Shown here: one piece after another, positions 37,066-49,098 of the stretch
How the letters are laid out: the number at the start of each line of letters is the position of its first letter
Position numbering within the stretch: the stretch's first letter is position 1
DNA from: Tetragonia tetragonoides
Lineage: Eukaryota > Streptophyta > Magnoliopsida > Caryophyllales > Aizoaceae
Length of the DNA: 64,000 bases
Assembly: GCA_038025085.1 (NCBI GenBank)
Contig: CM076139.1
Span: forward strand, 47,410,807 to 47,474,806
Direction of reading: 5' to 3'
Program-made: the position numbers and the translations under genes
The notes under the pieces: generated by a model
Told to the model about the DNA's origin: nothing
Databases searched by the model: none
Seen by the model: only the letters and a program-made list of their open reading frames with translations

Positions 37066-37600
37066 CAGAGCCGGCTCAAAGGGTAGGGCTAGGAAGGCGA
37101 CCGCCCAGGGCCCATCGTAGAAAAAGGCCTAATTACGCATATAACTGTTATATATAGATAAAATTATATTTGATTATTTAACTAAAAATGTAGAGTTGAA
37201 CCGGTATGTAACTTGCAAAATTTACACAAGTGTGCTAGTCGGTGTTCGACTCCCACGCTTCGTATTTTTTGAGCCATTGCACGCAAATTTCCTTATGTGT
37301 CACTTCTTTTTTAATTTTTGTGTTTTAAACTAATTATATATATTACTCCTGTTATTATGCATGTTTTGTGTAGTAGTATTTATTTATTGTTTCAATTTTG
37401 TTGCAATGTTTTCTTTTCTTTTTTGGCTTTAGATTTTGGGTAATTTTATTCCTTTTTTTTCTCACTTAGCTTCCACTCAAAATGTATTTCATGTTTTCTA
37501 AATTGGGGGTTAAAAATTTTCCCCAATAATATATTTAAATTTTCGGGAGCCTAATGTTTATATCTCGCCCAGGGCCCCCGAAATGTCAGGTACGGCTTTG
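37066..37600. mobile_element. Non-autonomous hAT element
   Basis: Ends CAGAGCCGGCTC and GTACGGCTTTG, flanked by a perfect 8-bp duplication CAAAGGAT at 37058-37065 and 37601-37608. Subterminal CGCCCAGGGCCC occurs near both ends. No coding region. Confidence 0.9.
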
Positions 37601-37726
37601 CAAAGGATGCATACTAATTTTTAAAGATAATATAGTTTCCTATTATCTTCATATTATCTTTATTTGTAATGAGATTATAGAAACTAAACCTACTTAGATT
37701 ATAGACAATTCTTTGTTTGCTGATGA

Positions 37727-37765
37727 CTAGTAGAAAGGCACGTGCGTTGCACGTGTGTTTCTTAC
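37727..37765 (-). mobile_element. Helitron 3' terminus, minus strand
   Basis: Read on the minus strand: CACGTGCAACGCACGTGCC hairpin, then TTTCTACTAG. The element body should extend rightward; its 5' end was not located. The captured exon at 38871-39054 lies 1.1 kb inside and would be part of it. Confidence 0.6.
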
Positions 37766-38870
37766 TCTTCATAGAAGCAACTAATGGTTGTAGAGAAGAT
37801 ACTTTCACCAGAAATACTTTCATAATTATCATGGAGTAAACATCTAATATATCAATACACACAACTAAGCCAAAAAAAAAAAATTACTTGGACAATCTAC
37901 TCCAAAAAAAATTTTACTTGGACAGTGTTAAGTTGTTTCATTGGCGTCAATTTGCTCTCTTGGGAAATGGGAGTCCTTATAATAACTCCATTTTGCGTGC
38001 ATAATCCCTAAAAAGACAATATCAATCCCAACTAAACCAAAAACTGGGTGTTTTCAAGGGAGGGGGTTAAGAAAAACATAGAACAATGAATAAATATTTC
38101 CACCTTTGGGAAAATTTCAAGAGCTTCTTGTTTTCTTCTATCACGACTTCATTATTTCTCATACTGTTAAACAAAGAAAGAAAGTCGTCATATTGCAAAA
38201 ATTGTGTGCAACCTAAAATTCAAGCATTAACTGAATGCTCTAATTGAGCTAGCCGATCATAGCAATCTGCTAGCTATGCTCCAAAAATTGCTACTAATGC
38301 TCCAGTTGTTTTACTTCCAAACGATCTTTTGGTGGCATAGACTGCATGCATAAGATATTATATACGGAATAAATCAGATCTCATAGTTGGTGTGATTTAC
38401 AAAGCTGTACGAAGAAATATTTCAAAGTGTTGCAATAACATGATGATAATCGGCGCAGGTAGTTCTATTTCTTCTAAGTGCGTGGAGTAAGCAAGTATAG
38501 ATAGTCATGTTGAATTTTAAGCATACTATTTAATATGAGTTTATACATTATACATATGTTTTTCACCATTGCTCTTTCTCATTTCACCTCTCTGATCTGA
38601 TATTTGCAGTGGTAATAATATCAAAAGTAAAAAGAGTATTCAATACAAATGTATGATAACTTGATAAGGCATCCAAAAGGGTACACAGTGAGATTACTTC
38701 AACAAAATGAGTAAAAAAAAGACAAATGCTCAAAGCCTGAATCTTTTTATACTTATAAAAGTGTTTTCAACTAAGAGGTCTCTAATTCAGTCGCAGTGAT
38801 GAAGGGAAATAGCGAAAAAGGCACCCACTCAGTAAAAAGCAGTATAAGAAATTAAGAGATTTGTACTTAC

Positions 38871-39054
38871 TTGATCGAGGGAAAATGCCCTATAGTTCAT
38901 AATGTAGGACAAACTCCATCATTCGTGTCGAAGCTTCTGTAGAGATAGTTGGATCATAGAACAGAGAATGCCACCTAACCTGCAATTCTCTAATTGTCAA
39001 TCTTCAAGAAAACTGAACTGCACCCTTAGCAAGGGATTCCAAAGAAGCATCAGC
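38871..39054 (-). pseudogene. Exon fragment of a microspherule/FHA-type protein gene
   Basis: The minus-strand exon is bounded by TTTTTCAG-like acceptor (before 39054) and CAA|GTAAGT donor (after 38871). Translation reads ADASLESLAKGAVQFS, stop, RLTIRELQVRWHSLFYDPTI, continuing STEASTRMMEF. This closely resembles the N-terminal region of plant FHA-domain proteins related to human MCRS1 (Arabidopsis EMB1967 type), where an Arg normally stands at the TGA; CGA to TGA is the simplest change. Later in the exon there is another stop (TAG). No FHA domain is present nearby, so only a fragment exists, most likely captured by a Helitron. Confidence 0.75.
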
Positions 39055-39189
39055 CTGAAAAATATAACAATCACAAATATCAAAGAACATTCAATACCAG
39101 TTTCTATGCCACAAATAATTTGCATCATGTCACTTACTGCTACCAATAAAAGTAATTGCACAGAACAAAACTATACAAAATAAATGATT

Positions 39190-40100
39190 TTTAAAGGTAA
39201 TAGCCCCGGTCTCCTGGAGGCTGCAGTATAAGACCAATTGATGATCTAGTGTTTGTCCCTAAAACAGAGATAATCAAGCTGGAATTAGAACAGGAACAAA
39301 GCAATAAAATTTTTACAAAAACTCGAATTCAAAATCAATCAATTGAATGACATACAACCCAGTAAACTACATACCAAAATCAACTCAAAGGTAATTAATA
39401 TCAAACGATCTAAGTCATCCAACAAAAACATGCAAGTTTCTCAGAATTTGATTGGGTAATTTTGTCGAACAGTTGGCGTGCAATACATGAATCTAATGCA
39501 ACTATCTCAAAAACACTACAAACAAAGCATTTAATGCGTTATTTGTACAAATTATAGAACTCACAGTGGCACCATTAACAATATCAGGTTCTACAGTGCC
39601 GAAGTGGTACAAATTAGAGAACTCAGCAAACCAAAAGTAAGAAACTTGACATGCAGAGGGAAGAGGGAGAGAGAGATAAACGAGACCTCAGAAGAAACTG
39701 ACTTGAGATAATTCTAGATTAGAATTGATATACATGAAATACCAACAGGGAAAAAAAAATAAAAATTGGAATGTAAGGAGATGATACCTTCAAAGCAAGG
39801 TAGTAGTTGTGAGTCTTATTCTTCAATTGCATGGTAGAATCCAAATGAACTGTAAAAGATGTAGCAAGGGTGGTGTTTACATACTACTAATGCAATGTAT
39901 TCATTTTTATAGGGTAAATGAGAGGAGTAAAACGAAGGAGGGGGAGGAAGAAGGAGAAAGAAAAAGTGAGATTGATTAGGACATTTAAAGTAATAATTAT
40001 TATATGGGTAAAATTGGGCAATTGTGATTACATTGGATGTTGTAATGAGCCCCACTTTTCCCATATTTCTCCTCCTATTCCTTCACTTTTCACCCCACAT
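39190..40100 (-). other. Possible further captured exon pieces, unidentified
   Basis: On the minus strand, SSIGLILQPPGDRGYY (about 39253-39198) and DSTMQLKNKTHNYYLALK before a GGTATC donor-like site (about 39845-39788) read like protein-coding sequence. Neither was matched to a family, and no continuous frame links them. They may be exons of the same captured gene or of another. Confidence 0.25.
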
Positions 40101-40250
40101 TTACTCTATAAAAATGATTGCATTGCATTGCTAGTAAGTAAACGAGCTCTAAGAGTCTGCTTGATATTATTTAATTTTATACTCATTGTTGTGGAATGAT
40201 GGGGGTAGAAGGCGGACTATGAATGATTTATGTTCTATTGCAAAATTTGA

Positions 40251-40503
40251 CTTCCTCCGTACCATGAAAATGTTTACACTAATTTTTTTAAGGTCAAACT
40301 TTACAAACTTTGACCATAGACATGTTAAAAACTATAAAAATTTATAATGTAAAATTACTTTTGTTGGATTCATTTTGAATAGACTTTCGAAAAATCATAA
40401 TTTTATAATTTATATATTCATATAATTGTAATTATTTGCGGTCAAAGTAGTGTCTTGTAGACCATGAAAAACTAGTGTGAACATTTTCATGCGACGAAAA
40501 AAG
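40251..40503. mobile_element. Stowaway-type MITE
   Basis: Terminal inverted repeats CTTCCTCCGTACCATGAAAA / CATTTTCATGCGACGAAAAAAG with TA at 40504-40505 (left TA mutated to GA). The usual inverted GGTCAAAC/GGTCAAAG motifs lie inside. Confidence 0.82.
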
Positions 40504-40505
40504 TA

Positions 40506-41510
40506 TGAAATTGGGGCATGAAGCAAGAAGGCACTGTAGCTCATATATAAAGCAAGTGCTTTTAATAACCTTTTATCATTATAGCCACATATCATTACAG
40601 TTTGCACCAACCAATTGACCTTACATCCTTCTATTTCCTAAAAAGTAAGGGCAATGTTGAAAAGTTAAACCCCTTTTTCTTTGTCTTAAAACCAATGCAA
40701 AAACAACAATTACTTATATATGTATACATTTATCTAAACAAAGTGAGTATTAAATTTTTATATATTCGTAAAGTTATTTTATGAGTCTCCGTCGAACACG
40801 GGACATTAAACTCCTAGTTATGCGATTAATCGATTATTATAACTTTTTATCACGGTTAAATATATTTTTTTCAGGAATGAGAATTCATTCATTCATAAAA
40901 AGCCATCCGACATCTACAACAATGAATATTTCTAAACAAATAAAGATCTAATATAACCAAGTATAAATTTAATATAACAAGATGAATATGACTCCCACCA
41001 TCACTACTTAAAATCGGTGTCTTGATCAACTCCGTCGATAAGTAACTATCAATCCAAATATCAGTGCTCGAAATCGGCGTCTTGATCCGCTTAAATCATA
41101 ATTAATCACTAAAGAAAAGATGTGTATCTAAATATGATCCACCTGATCCAAAAGGAATTCTGCCGTGCACTATCAAAAGAATGAGGAAAAGGGAAAAAGA
41201 ACTATCCGCATTTGCTAGATTTTAAAGATGAGGCGCCATATGCATGACAATAAGAAAAAAATGTACATTAAAGTTATGGAAGTTGAACACCAACTTCAAT
41301 GAACACCAACTTCAATGCTCTTAAATACTAAATCTTGCCGTGGAGCCCGGCGCACCTTAGGCACCAAACTCACCTGCCCTCTCTCACTCCCTTAATATGC
41401 TCCCTTTCTCACTCCCATTTCCTCTTTCTCTCACCTCTTTAGCCTCTTCTACCTCTAAAATTCACACTTCCTAGTTATTATTATTTTTTATTTTTTTTCT
41501 TCATGAGTTC
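40506..41510. other. Intergenic, upstream of the RING-H2 gene
   Basis: No gene. A short tandem duplication ACACCAACTTCAATGA lies near 41285-41315. CT-rich sequence from 41375 to 41450 is likely the leader of the RING-H2 gene. Confidence 0.5.
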
Positions 41511-42110
41511 ATGTCACCTTCCATTACATCAAGTCCGAGCCCGCTGAGTCAATCATCCACGAGCACTACAGGTACAGGAGCTGTAGGCCTAGGATACGGC
41601 ATTGCGATCGCGGTTAGCATCCTTGTCCTCATCTCAACCATCCTCCTTGCCTCCTATGCTTGTATTCGGATCAAATCCGGCCCACGGGCCCGTCGAAATC
41701 AAACCCACAATGAAGACAATGTAAATAACGGAATGACCCCGGCCCATGATCAAGCGGACCCACGGCCTGTAATGACTGGGCTTCCAGGCCCAATGGTGGT
41801 GAAGGTGTGCTGGGATATGAAGCCCATCAAGGGGCCCACATACCCGGAGCTGATATTAGGGGAGAGTAAAAGGCTGCCAAAGCCCAATAACGGCCCATGT
41901 TCAATATGCTTGTCTGAGTATAAGGCTAAAGAGATTATAAGGTGCATGCCTGATTGTAACCATTGTTTTCATGTTAGTTGTATTGCTCAGTGGCTACGGA
42001 TGAGCCCCACGTGTCCTATTTGCCGGAGCTCGCCGGCACCGTCGGCTGGGCCCACCCCTGCCGGTACTCCGTTGTCGGAGTTGGTACCATTAGCCTTTTA
42101 TTCTAGATGA
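41511..42110 (+). CDS. RING-H2 finger E3 ubiquitin ligase, ATL family
   Basis: 199 residues, intronless, as usual for the ATL family. A Ser/Thr-rich N-terminus is followed by one transmembrane helix at about residues 27-52 (GLGYGIAIAVSILVLISTIL). A GLPGP motif (the GLD-like element of ATL proteins) lies before the finger. The C3H2C3 RING-H2 is at about residues 131-172: CSICLSEYKAKE, then CNHCFHVSCIAQWL and CPICR; the Trp required for E2 binding is present. The protein likely acts at a membrane, transferring ubiquitin from an E2 to unknown targets. The start at 41511 is the first ATG in this frame; an ATG at 41503 is in another frame. No lesion is seen. Its 3' end and downstream sequence are duplicated 1 kb further on. 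Confidence 0.93.
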   Translation: MSPSITSSPSPLSQSSTSTTGTGAVGLGYGIAIAVSILVLISTILLASYACIRIKSGPRARRNQTHNEDNVNNGMTPAHDQADPRPVMTGLPGPMVVKVCWDMKPIKGPTYPELILGESKRLPKPNNGPCSICLSEYKAKEIIRCMPDCNHCFHVSCIAQWLRMSPTCPICRSSPAPSAGPTPAGTPLSELVPLAFYSR

Positions 42111-42484
42111 TTAACCATAAGTTATAATGGCTAGGACCTAGGAGTTAAGAGGAGTAGGGGGATATTACATAATACATTGGCAATTTGTAGAATTTATTAT
42201 ACTTGATTTTTGTGATTTATAGAGTTTATACAATGCTAAATAGTACTTGGTAAAGGCGTAATGGTGTATAAGTGTATAACATAACCCTGACGATCCTCAA
42301 ATCCATGTCATTAACTTCTACAAAACCTTATGCTCTTATACCATGTGGAGTATTTTTTTTTTTTTTTTTGCAACCGAATAAATACAAGCTCTGATACCAT
42401 GTTACATAAACCAATTCAATAAATATCTTATATCTCGTGGATTAGTATATAAACGGTACAATTATTGACTACGGTTTTGCCACT
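42066..42484 (+). repeat. 3' end and 3' flank of the RING-H2 gene, copy 1
   Basis: Begins ACTCCGTTGTCGGAGTTGG within the last codons of the gene and ends GACTACGGTTTTGCCACT, immediately before a Copia LTR end. It is repeated at 43106-43524. Confidence 0.93.
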
Positions 42485-42485
42485 A

Positions 42486-43105
42486 TGACAAGATTGAGGC
42501 GAAAAGCTTGTGTTTGTATTGATTATCACCGAGTATATATATACAGCCCTAGTATCTATACATATCTTTTAGAATATGGAAACAATTTGTATATGAAAAA
42601 AATCCTAAACAATATCAAACTCTATGATAACTTTCCATATTCAGGCGCAACCGAACTTTCCATAAGTCACGCTTGAAATCTCGTTAAGATCTCGTAACAC
42701 CCCCCTCAAGTTGGAGCATGGGGGTTCACGATGCCCAACTTGCTGAGTAATAGATCAAATTGCTTCCTGCCGAGAGCCTTTGTAAATAAGTCAGCTAATT
42801 GCACTGTCGTAGGAACATACGATGGAGCAATTAGACCTTCGGTAATAGCATCACGAACAAAGTGACAATCAACTTCAATATGCTTCGTGCATTCATGATA
42901 AACAGGATTGCGGGCGATATGTAAAGCCGACTGGCTATCACAAAACAAGGGTATAGCTTTGGGATGATGAACACCCAAACTTAATAACAAACCTTTCAAC
43001 CACTTCAGCTCACAAGTGATGGCAGCCATGGAGCGATATTCTGCTTCAGCGGAAGACTTTGAGACAGTAGTTTGCTTCTTTGTTTTCCATGAAATAGGTG
43101 TATAA
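42486..43105 (-). mobile_element. 3' fragment of a Copia element (RNase H end, polypurine tract, LTR)
   Basis: On the minus strand: RNase H C-terminus (43105-42706), polypurine tract (CTTGAGGGGGG), and a full 214-bp LTR (42699-42486) starting TGTTACGAGATC and ending CTTGTCA. The LTR matches the one at 61891-62103, so both belong to one family. Everything upstream in the element, including the other LTR, is missing. Confidence 0.9.
42706..43105 (-). pseudogene. Copia RNase H C-terminal fragment
   Basis: The open frame starts [20 protein letters not shown] and continues [19 protein letters not shown], then [29 protein letters not shown] and [11 protein letters not shown], ending HAPT. The acidic residues of RNase H (E in AEAEY, D in FCDSQ, D in LADLFTK) are intact. 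The upstream reverse transcriptase has been lost at the 43105 junction. Confidence 0.92.
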
Positions 43106-43524
43106 ACTCCGTTGTCGGAGTTGGTACCGTTAGCCTTTTATTCTAGATGATTAACCATAAGTTATAATGGTTATAGGAGTTAAGAGGATTAGGGGGGAAA
43201 TTACAAACATTAGCATTTTGTATAAATTATGATACTTGATTTTTGTGATTTATAGAGTTTATACAATGCTAATAAATAGTACTTGGTAAAGGTGTATTGG
43301 TGTATGTTGTATAAGTGTATAACATAACCCTGATCCTCAAATCCATATCATTAACTTCTACAAAACCTGGACTGTGGAGTATCTTTTATTTTATTTTATT
43401 TGACAGCGAATAAATACATACAAGCTCTGTTACCATGTTAAAGAAACCAATTCAATAAATATTTTAAGTATATCTCATAGATTAGTACATAAAAGATACG
43501 ATTATTGACTACGGTTTTGCCACT
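43106..43524 (+). repeat. 3' flank of the RING-H2 gene, copy 2
   Basis: Same length as copy 1 (419 bp) and clearly similar throughout, with scattered substitutions and compensating small indels. It starts within the old coding end ([14 protein letters not shown] region out of context) and ends GACTACGGTTTTGCCACT followed by AATCTAAATATCTAA. A short third echo (ACTTTGCCACTAATCTAAATA) lies near 43636. Confidence 0.93.
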
Positions 43525-44682
43525 AATCTAAATATCTAAAGTTGTTTTTGTGGGTCTTTTGGAAACAACTTTTCTACTAAGCGATTAATTAGGGGTAAGA
43601 TTGCGTACATCTGAACCTCCCCAAACCCCACCCTCGACTTTGCCACTAATCTAAATATCTAATACCCCTTTTGATATATATGAGTTGGAAGTTAGAACTA
43701 CTATATATCACATTTCAAAAGAAGTAAATTAAAACTAATGGTCCAACAACTACATATACCTAACTCCATGCATATACATTTATTGAAGAACTGCAAAGTT
43801 GTATGATCCGTGGTACTAATATTACACTCATTTGTTGCTTCAAAACATTGGTAGCAGCTATAGTCGTCGGTGGATCGGTGTTGCGATATCAAATGAGATT
43901 TGTTTAATATCTGTCTATTCATGGGATGCTCGGCGAGGTTTGCATTAGCATTAATGGCAATATCAGTAAGTCAGATTTTGCTGCCGCAAAAGGTGGTGCC
44001 CTCTTGTTTATGCAACTTGTGATGCACACCAATTTATACAATCCATAAGTGGAATAATGGTTACTAGCTAGATATCGCCCTATGATAATGTTTCAAGTGC
44101 AAGTCTTTTTTGTGATCAATCCACAGAAAAAAACGAGGTCATTATTCATAATTAGAGATCAATTATTATGAGCAATTACCCTTATTCTATTAAGAAGTGA
44201 TTCTCGTTTTACAAAAAGTTACGATAAGATCGTCTTAAAAAGTTTTTGTGATGTTTCAATTACATCAACTAGTGCGAAAATTTAGTCACTATAAATGTGA
44301 TTTATAAAATCCATTACACCAAAAATAATACTGGTATGACATACTCCATATACTAACACTGGGGGTGTTTTGAATGGACACTCAATTATCAGCTTATGCT
44401 TTTAGTTGACTTGGTTAACATATAGTATCAGAGTCATATGATAAAGAGGTATTGTGTTTGAATTTTTAGGAAAATCCATTTCTTAAGTGAAATATTTTAG
44501 AACATGGTATAACTTATTATGAGCCGGTCATCATGTGCATTTATCCACACTTCACTAGATACTATGACTTTGCAAAATTCCATGTGTAAGGGAAGATGGA
44601 AAGAGCTACGGTGAAGGGTCAAATAAGCGAGAAAGTAGCTCAGATGTCACTTATCAATATGAGAATCATAATCATAATTTTG
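43525..44682. other. Intergenic; nothing recognised
   Basis: AT-rich sequence with no convincing reading frame, repeat array or transposon ends apart from the short echo noted near 43636. Confidence 0.5.
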
Positions 44683-45092
44683 TCTCTATATATAAAGCTG
44701 ACATATTTCGTGAGTTTTAAGTCATGTCATATCATTAAATGTATTATTAGAATAATTTTTAAAAAAATAAATTTGAGAGTTTGACTTGTGATGAATAACT
44801 AGAGTTTTATAATTAAGTGTTATAACTTAATCTTTGTCGAAACTTCAAAAGCAAATGTAATCTTCTACACATCTTCAAAAAAATAATAATATTTGTAACA
44901 TAGTATTCGCATCGGAAAATACTTCAAAATAAGATGCATTTACAATATGTTTAATCTTAACGTATAAGATCATATCCAATTTTAATTAGCGTAAATATAT
45001 TTTATAATATATAATATCGAAGAATAAAATAACAAGAAAAATAATAAAAATATATATAACTTAATCGTGCATCGCACGGGCATCATTACTAG
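44683..45092 (+). mobile_element. Short Helitron, 410 bp
   Basis: 5' end TCTCTATATATAAAGCTG, 3' end CGTGCATCGCACGGGCATCATTACTAG. A second copy lies at 53043-53435. No coding region. Confidence 0.8.
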
Positions 45093-46195
45093 TATCCATA
45101 TATTAGAGGCATTTTATGACAGCATTGGACGCGTCCACCTAAGCGAACCTTTTAAAAAAAATAACAATAATAAATCATAAATAAAAGTTAAGGAAATAGA
45201 GAATATAAGAGTTATGGCAGTAAATCATTGAAGATAATAAAACATTGAGAACGGTGTAACTTTTGTTTCATGTTTCAAAAATTCAAATATCTTACACCAA
45301 TGAAAAGATCGTGAAACGCACTTTAAAACTAGACCCATTTTGTTATATATCTTATGCATTGACATTTCACAGGAGCATATGGAGCGCCCAATTATAATCA
45401 TAACCATAATATCTGAAGGCATTTTCTGACAGCATAGGATGCGTACACGTAAACGAGTTCTTTGAAGCTATGTCATGCACCTCAGAGATCTTTTTAAATG
45501 TCTGAAAAATGGCAACTAATACGAAGTAAAAGGCTCTCACTTACTGTTCATGCATTATACTATATATGCTCTATAGATCCTTGAGCAAGTGATATAGAAT
45601 AAGCAGCCTCGATAAATCACTTGTATTTGTAATTAACTATCATGATTCCTATACTTGCCACATTTTAAAAATAAATTCCGTTTACTTATGCTAATGAGTT
45701 TTTGTTTTTTTTTTTCGGTATAAAGAAGATATTTTTATGACAACATTAAACGCCGTCCACCTAAGCAAGTCTCTTCGATTAAAGAATTAAAAAAATAAAC
45801 AAAATGTCTAAAATCACTACCTCCAGTCTTCCATGACAATGTGAAACAAATACTACATTGAACTATTTGAGGGAATAGCACATCGAATTTCTACTACTAT
45901 ATGACACGGTTGTACAACATTAACGTTCTTCCTTTCTGTTTCATTTTTTTTCCTTCTTTTTCCCTACTCCATGCATGTTACTCCATAATACTTAGCGAGA
46001 CACTAAAATTGACCATTAATAATATAACATAAATAGAATATAGAATAAGAGAAAATATTGAAGTTATAGCAGTTAATCATTTGGGATAACTAAATATTAA
46101 CCCGACCTTTAACTTTTTTTATTCCACGCTTCAAAAATTCAAACTTCTTATACCAATAGAAAGAGCACATAAACTCTGAAATGATACCCATCTTA

Positions 46196-46526
46196 GGCTC
46201 CTTCGATTAAACTGAATTTCATGTAACTGAACTTAACTTAAATTAATGACACTGAACTGAACTGAATTGAACTTAATTGCCTGAACTGAACTGAACTTAA
46301 TTGCCCTAAACTAAACTTAACTAAACTGGACTGAATTATTATAATTATTTGTCGTATTTATGATTATTATTATTATAATAATAATAATCTCAACTAAAGT
46401 GAACAAAACTGAATGGTACTGAACTAGACTGAACTGAACTGAATTGAGCTGAAGTGCACTGAACCCAACAGAACATAACTGAACTGAACTTAATTTAGGT
46501 GAAATTAAGTTGAATCAAACAGAGTC
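46196..46526. mobile_element. Tourist-like MITE
   Basis: Termini GGCTCCTTCGATTAAACTG / GTTGAATCAAACAGAGTC with TTA target duplication (46193-46195, 46527-46529). The interior is expanded by GAACT pentamers and a TTA/ATA microsatellite. Confidence 0.85.
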
Positions 46527-47418
46527 TTAATCTATACTTAAGCACGAAATTTTTTGACCGTATAGAACACATCGACTTAATAAAGACCTTTTTTTAGTGA
46601 AACAGTTAGATATTATGATTTGTCCTATATCTTATGTATTTACATTTTACAGGAGTACAAGGAGTGTCAATAAAAAATTTCAATGACAGTATTGGGTTAT
46701 GTCACCTAACCCAGTCACTTAGGCATGCTCCACTTAAGCAAACATATAAAATCCTAAAATAAAGAAATTTTTTAAAAGTTAAATTTCAATTAGAAAACAT
46801 AAGACAAAATTATAGTAACGATATTTTTTTATCTCCATATACTAAATAGGAAATTATATTCCCATGGTCATATCCTTTATAATAATTAACCTAACACATC
46901 ATAGGGAAAAAAACGCATTCAAAGAGAAAAGAGAAAAAAAAACTTTCACAGCAACATTATGCTACTTTCTCCAGTTCTAAATCAATATCTTAATATTAAG
47001 TGAAAATAACAAGAAAGATAAGCTAGCTATATTTCCAATTTTAGTCATTTGAGGAATTTGTTAATTTTACTAATAAAATATGTTCACTTTTATGATATAT
47101 GAAACAACATCTACTGCTCCTAAAGAAATAGCAAACAAATCTTTTTTTCAACATGTAGAATCATAATACACCACCACCAACACAGCAAGATAGAAAACGT
47201 GATAAATAAAAAGTTTGAGTTGTTATTTCTTTAATTTTAAGTATTGGCTTATAAATTTTATAAAATAAATAATTAATAATGGGCAATTAGACAATTAACC
47301 AATGAATACTAAAAAAGAAATGTTATGTTCATTTAAGAGGTAGTTAATTAAAGGCGATTAAGAGCTTGCTAAGCTCTGGGAGATAAGAGGCGATTTTCTC
47401 TCTCCTCTTCCTAATCGC

Positions 47419-49098
47419 CATGGGAAACGGTGGTAAGCGTGGGTGTCCCCCAAAGAATGCGAAGAAGGATTCTGCTTCATCTTCAAATGTCGAGTCTGCT
47501 GATATGGCTCTGCACAAAAATGGCGGTGAAACTTGTGAGAATGGTGGAATCCAGAAGAGTCCTAGATCGACGGTCTTGGGCGATTTTTTCGCTGGCACAA
47601 TGCTTTCTTCTTCTACCTGTAATGGTAGGAAACCTTCAGATCAACCATTACAACCAGGTATGCTTCCTTGGTAGTAGAATTGGAAAAGCTAGGATTTTCT
47701 TGCGATTCGATTGAACCAAATGAAAGTCAATTAAATGCTGAATTTGTGAATAATGTTGTTATGCCTAGTTGTTCGAATCATGATGTGCAAGCTCATGATC
47801 ATGTTGTGAATGAATTGCATGTTACTGAAATTGAGAGGGTTGATAATGGGAGTAGACCTAGTTATCCCGTGCCTAACTTTGGGGATGGGGTTGGGAATTC
47901 TAAGGATCCACCTGTTGATAATTCATGGAAAAAGGCTCTTGGGGGAAATAGGACACCAGGACAGGGTATGAAACTTGATTTCTTTCCTGACATGGTTGAT
48001 GCTGAGACTGTATGCTTTGATAATGATGATATGGTTCATGAAGTAGCTTACTGGCAGAACACATTGGTTGGCTATGTCCTTGGCGGCAACCCAAAAATGG
48101 CTACTATGGCTGATTTTGTGGCAAAGAAATGGTCTCATGTGATTTTACCTCAAATTTTACCCCATACTAAAGGTTTGATATTCTTCAGATTTAACTCGTT
48201 AGAGGATAGGGACTGTGTTTTGAAGGGTGGTCCGTGGTCTGTGGGTAATAGAGCTCTCTTACTCAAACCATGGACACCGACATTTTGCATTACCATGGAA
48301 GAGATTCACAAAGTGCCCGTTTGGGTGGATTTTCTTAATCTGGATGTCCAGTATTGGTCTGCCCGTGGGCTTGGGAAATTAGCCAGCAAGATAGGGGTTC
48401 CTATGTTTGCAGATAAATGTACCACTACCAATAACAAGGTGTCTTATGCCCGTTGCCTCATAGAGGTGGATGTATCAGCTGATCTGCCTACCAAGATTCC
48501 TATTCGTACGCCATTTGGGGTGAAACTAATGCAAGAGGTGTATTATGAATGGGTCCCCTTCTATTGTAAGGGTTGCAAACAATTAGGACATCATGATGCC
48601 ATTTGTAGGAGCAAACGTAGAAAGACAACTCCTGCTACTGTCCCAGTATTCAATGAGGAGCCCCAGCAAGTGGAGATATCCCAGGGTACTGTGCCTATCC
48701 CTGAGGTTGCACCGGTGGTTGCACCTGCTAGTGTACCTGCTGGTTCTCTCAATGCCCCTGAGGCTATACGAGACATGGTTGTGACAGAGGATGTGTTATC
48801 AAATGCTACTGTTTGTACTGCTGGTGTTGGTGCTGAATTGGAACATGTGGATGAAGGTTTTAGGACTGTTCCTGCAAAGCATTCCTTCCATCCAAGGAGG
48901 ATCTTTTATTCTGCAGACCATCAGAAGCTTGGCCCTATTGAGAAACAGTTGAGAGCTGTGCAATCTAAATTCCACATGCTGTGGTCTCAGGTAATGGATG
49001 AAGAAGATGAACATAATGCATGGTTTGAGAAAGAAGGATGTAGTGCTAGAAACCAGAATGATGGGGGTGGAGGGATGCAAAATCTTCCATTACCATGA
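47419..49098 (+). pseudogene. LINE ORF1 (DUF4283, zinc knuckle), one frameshift
   Basis: Starts MGNGGKRGCPPKNAKKDSAS at 47420. The frame ends at 47674 and continues in another from 47668 (VVELEKLGFSCD...), so a single shift near 47665 splits it. The DUF4283 region (VAKKWSHVILPQILPHTKG ... GGPWSVGNRALLLKPW) is followed by the CCHC knuckle FYCKGCKQLGHHDAICR at about 48562-48610. These are RNA-binding gag-like functions of plant L1 elements. Confidence 0.88.

Noticed and set aside
39816..40199. Overlapping frames of 82 and 93 codons on opposite strands
   Set aside because: Purine-rich/pyrimidine-rich low complexity. Only the short stretch before 39788 looks coding, and it is recorded separately with low confidence.
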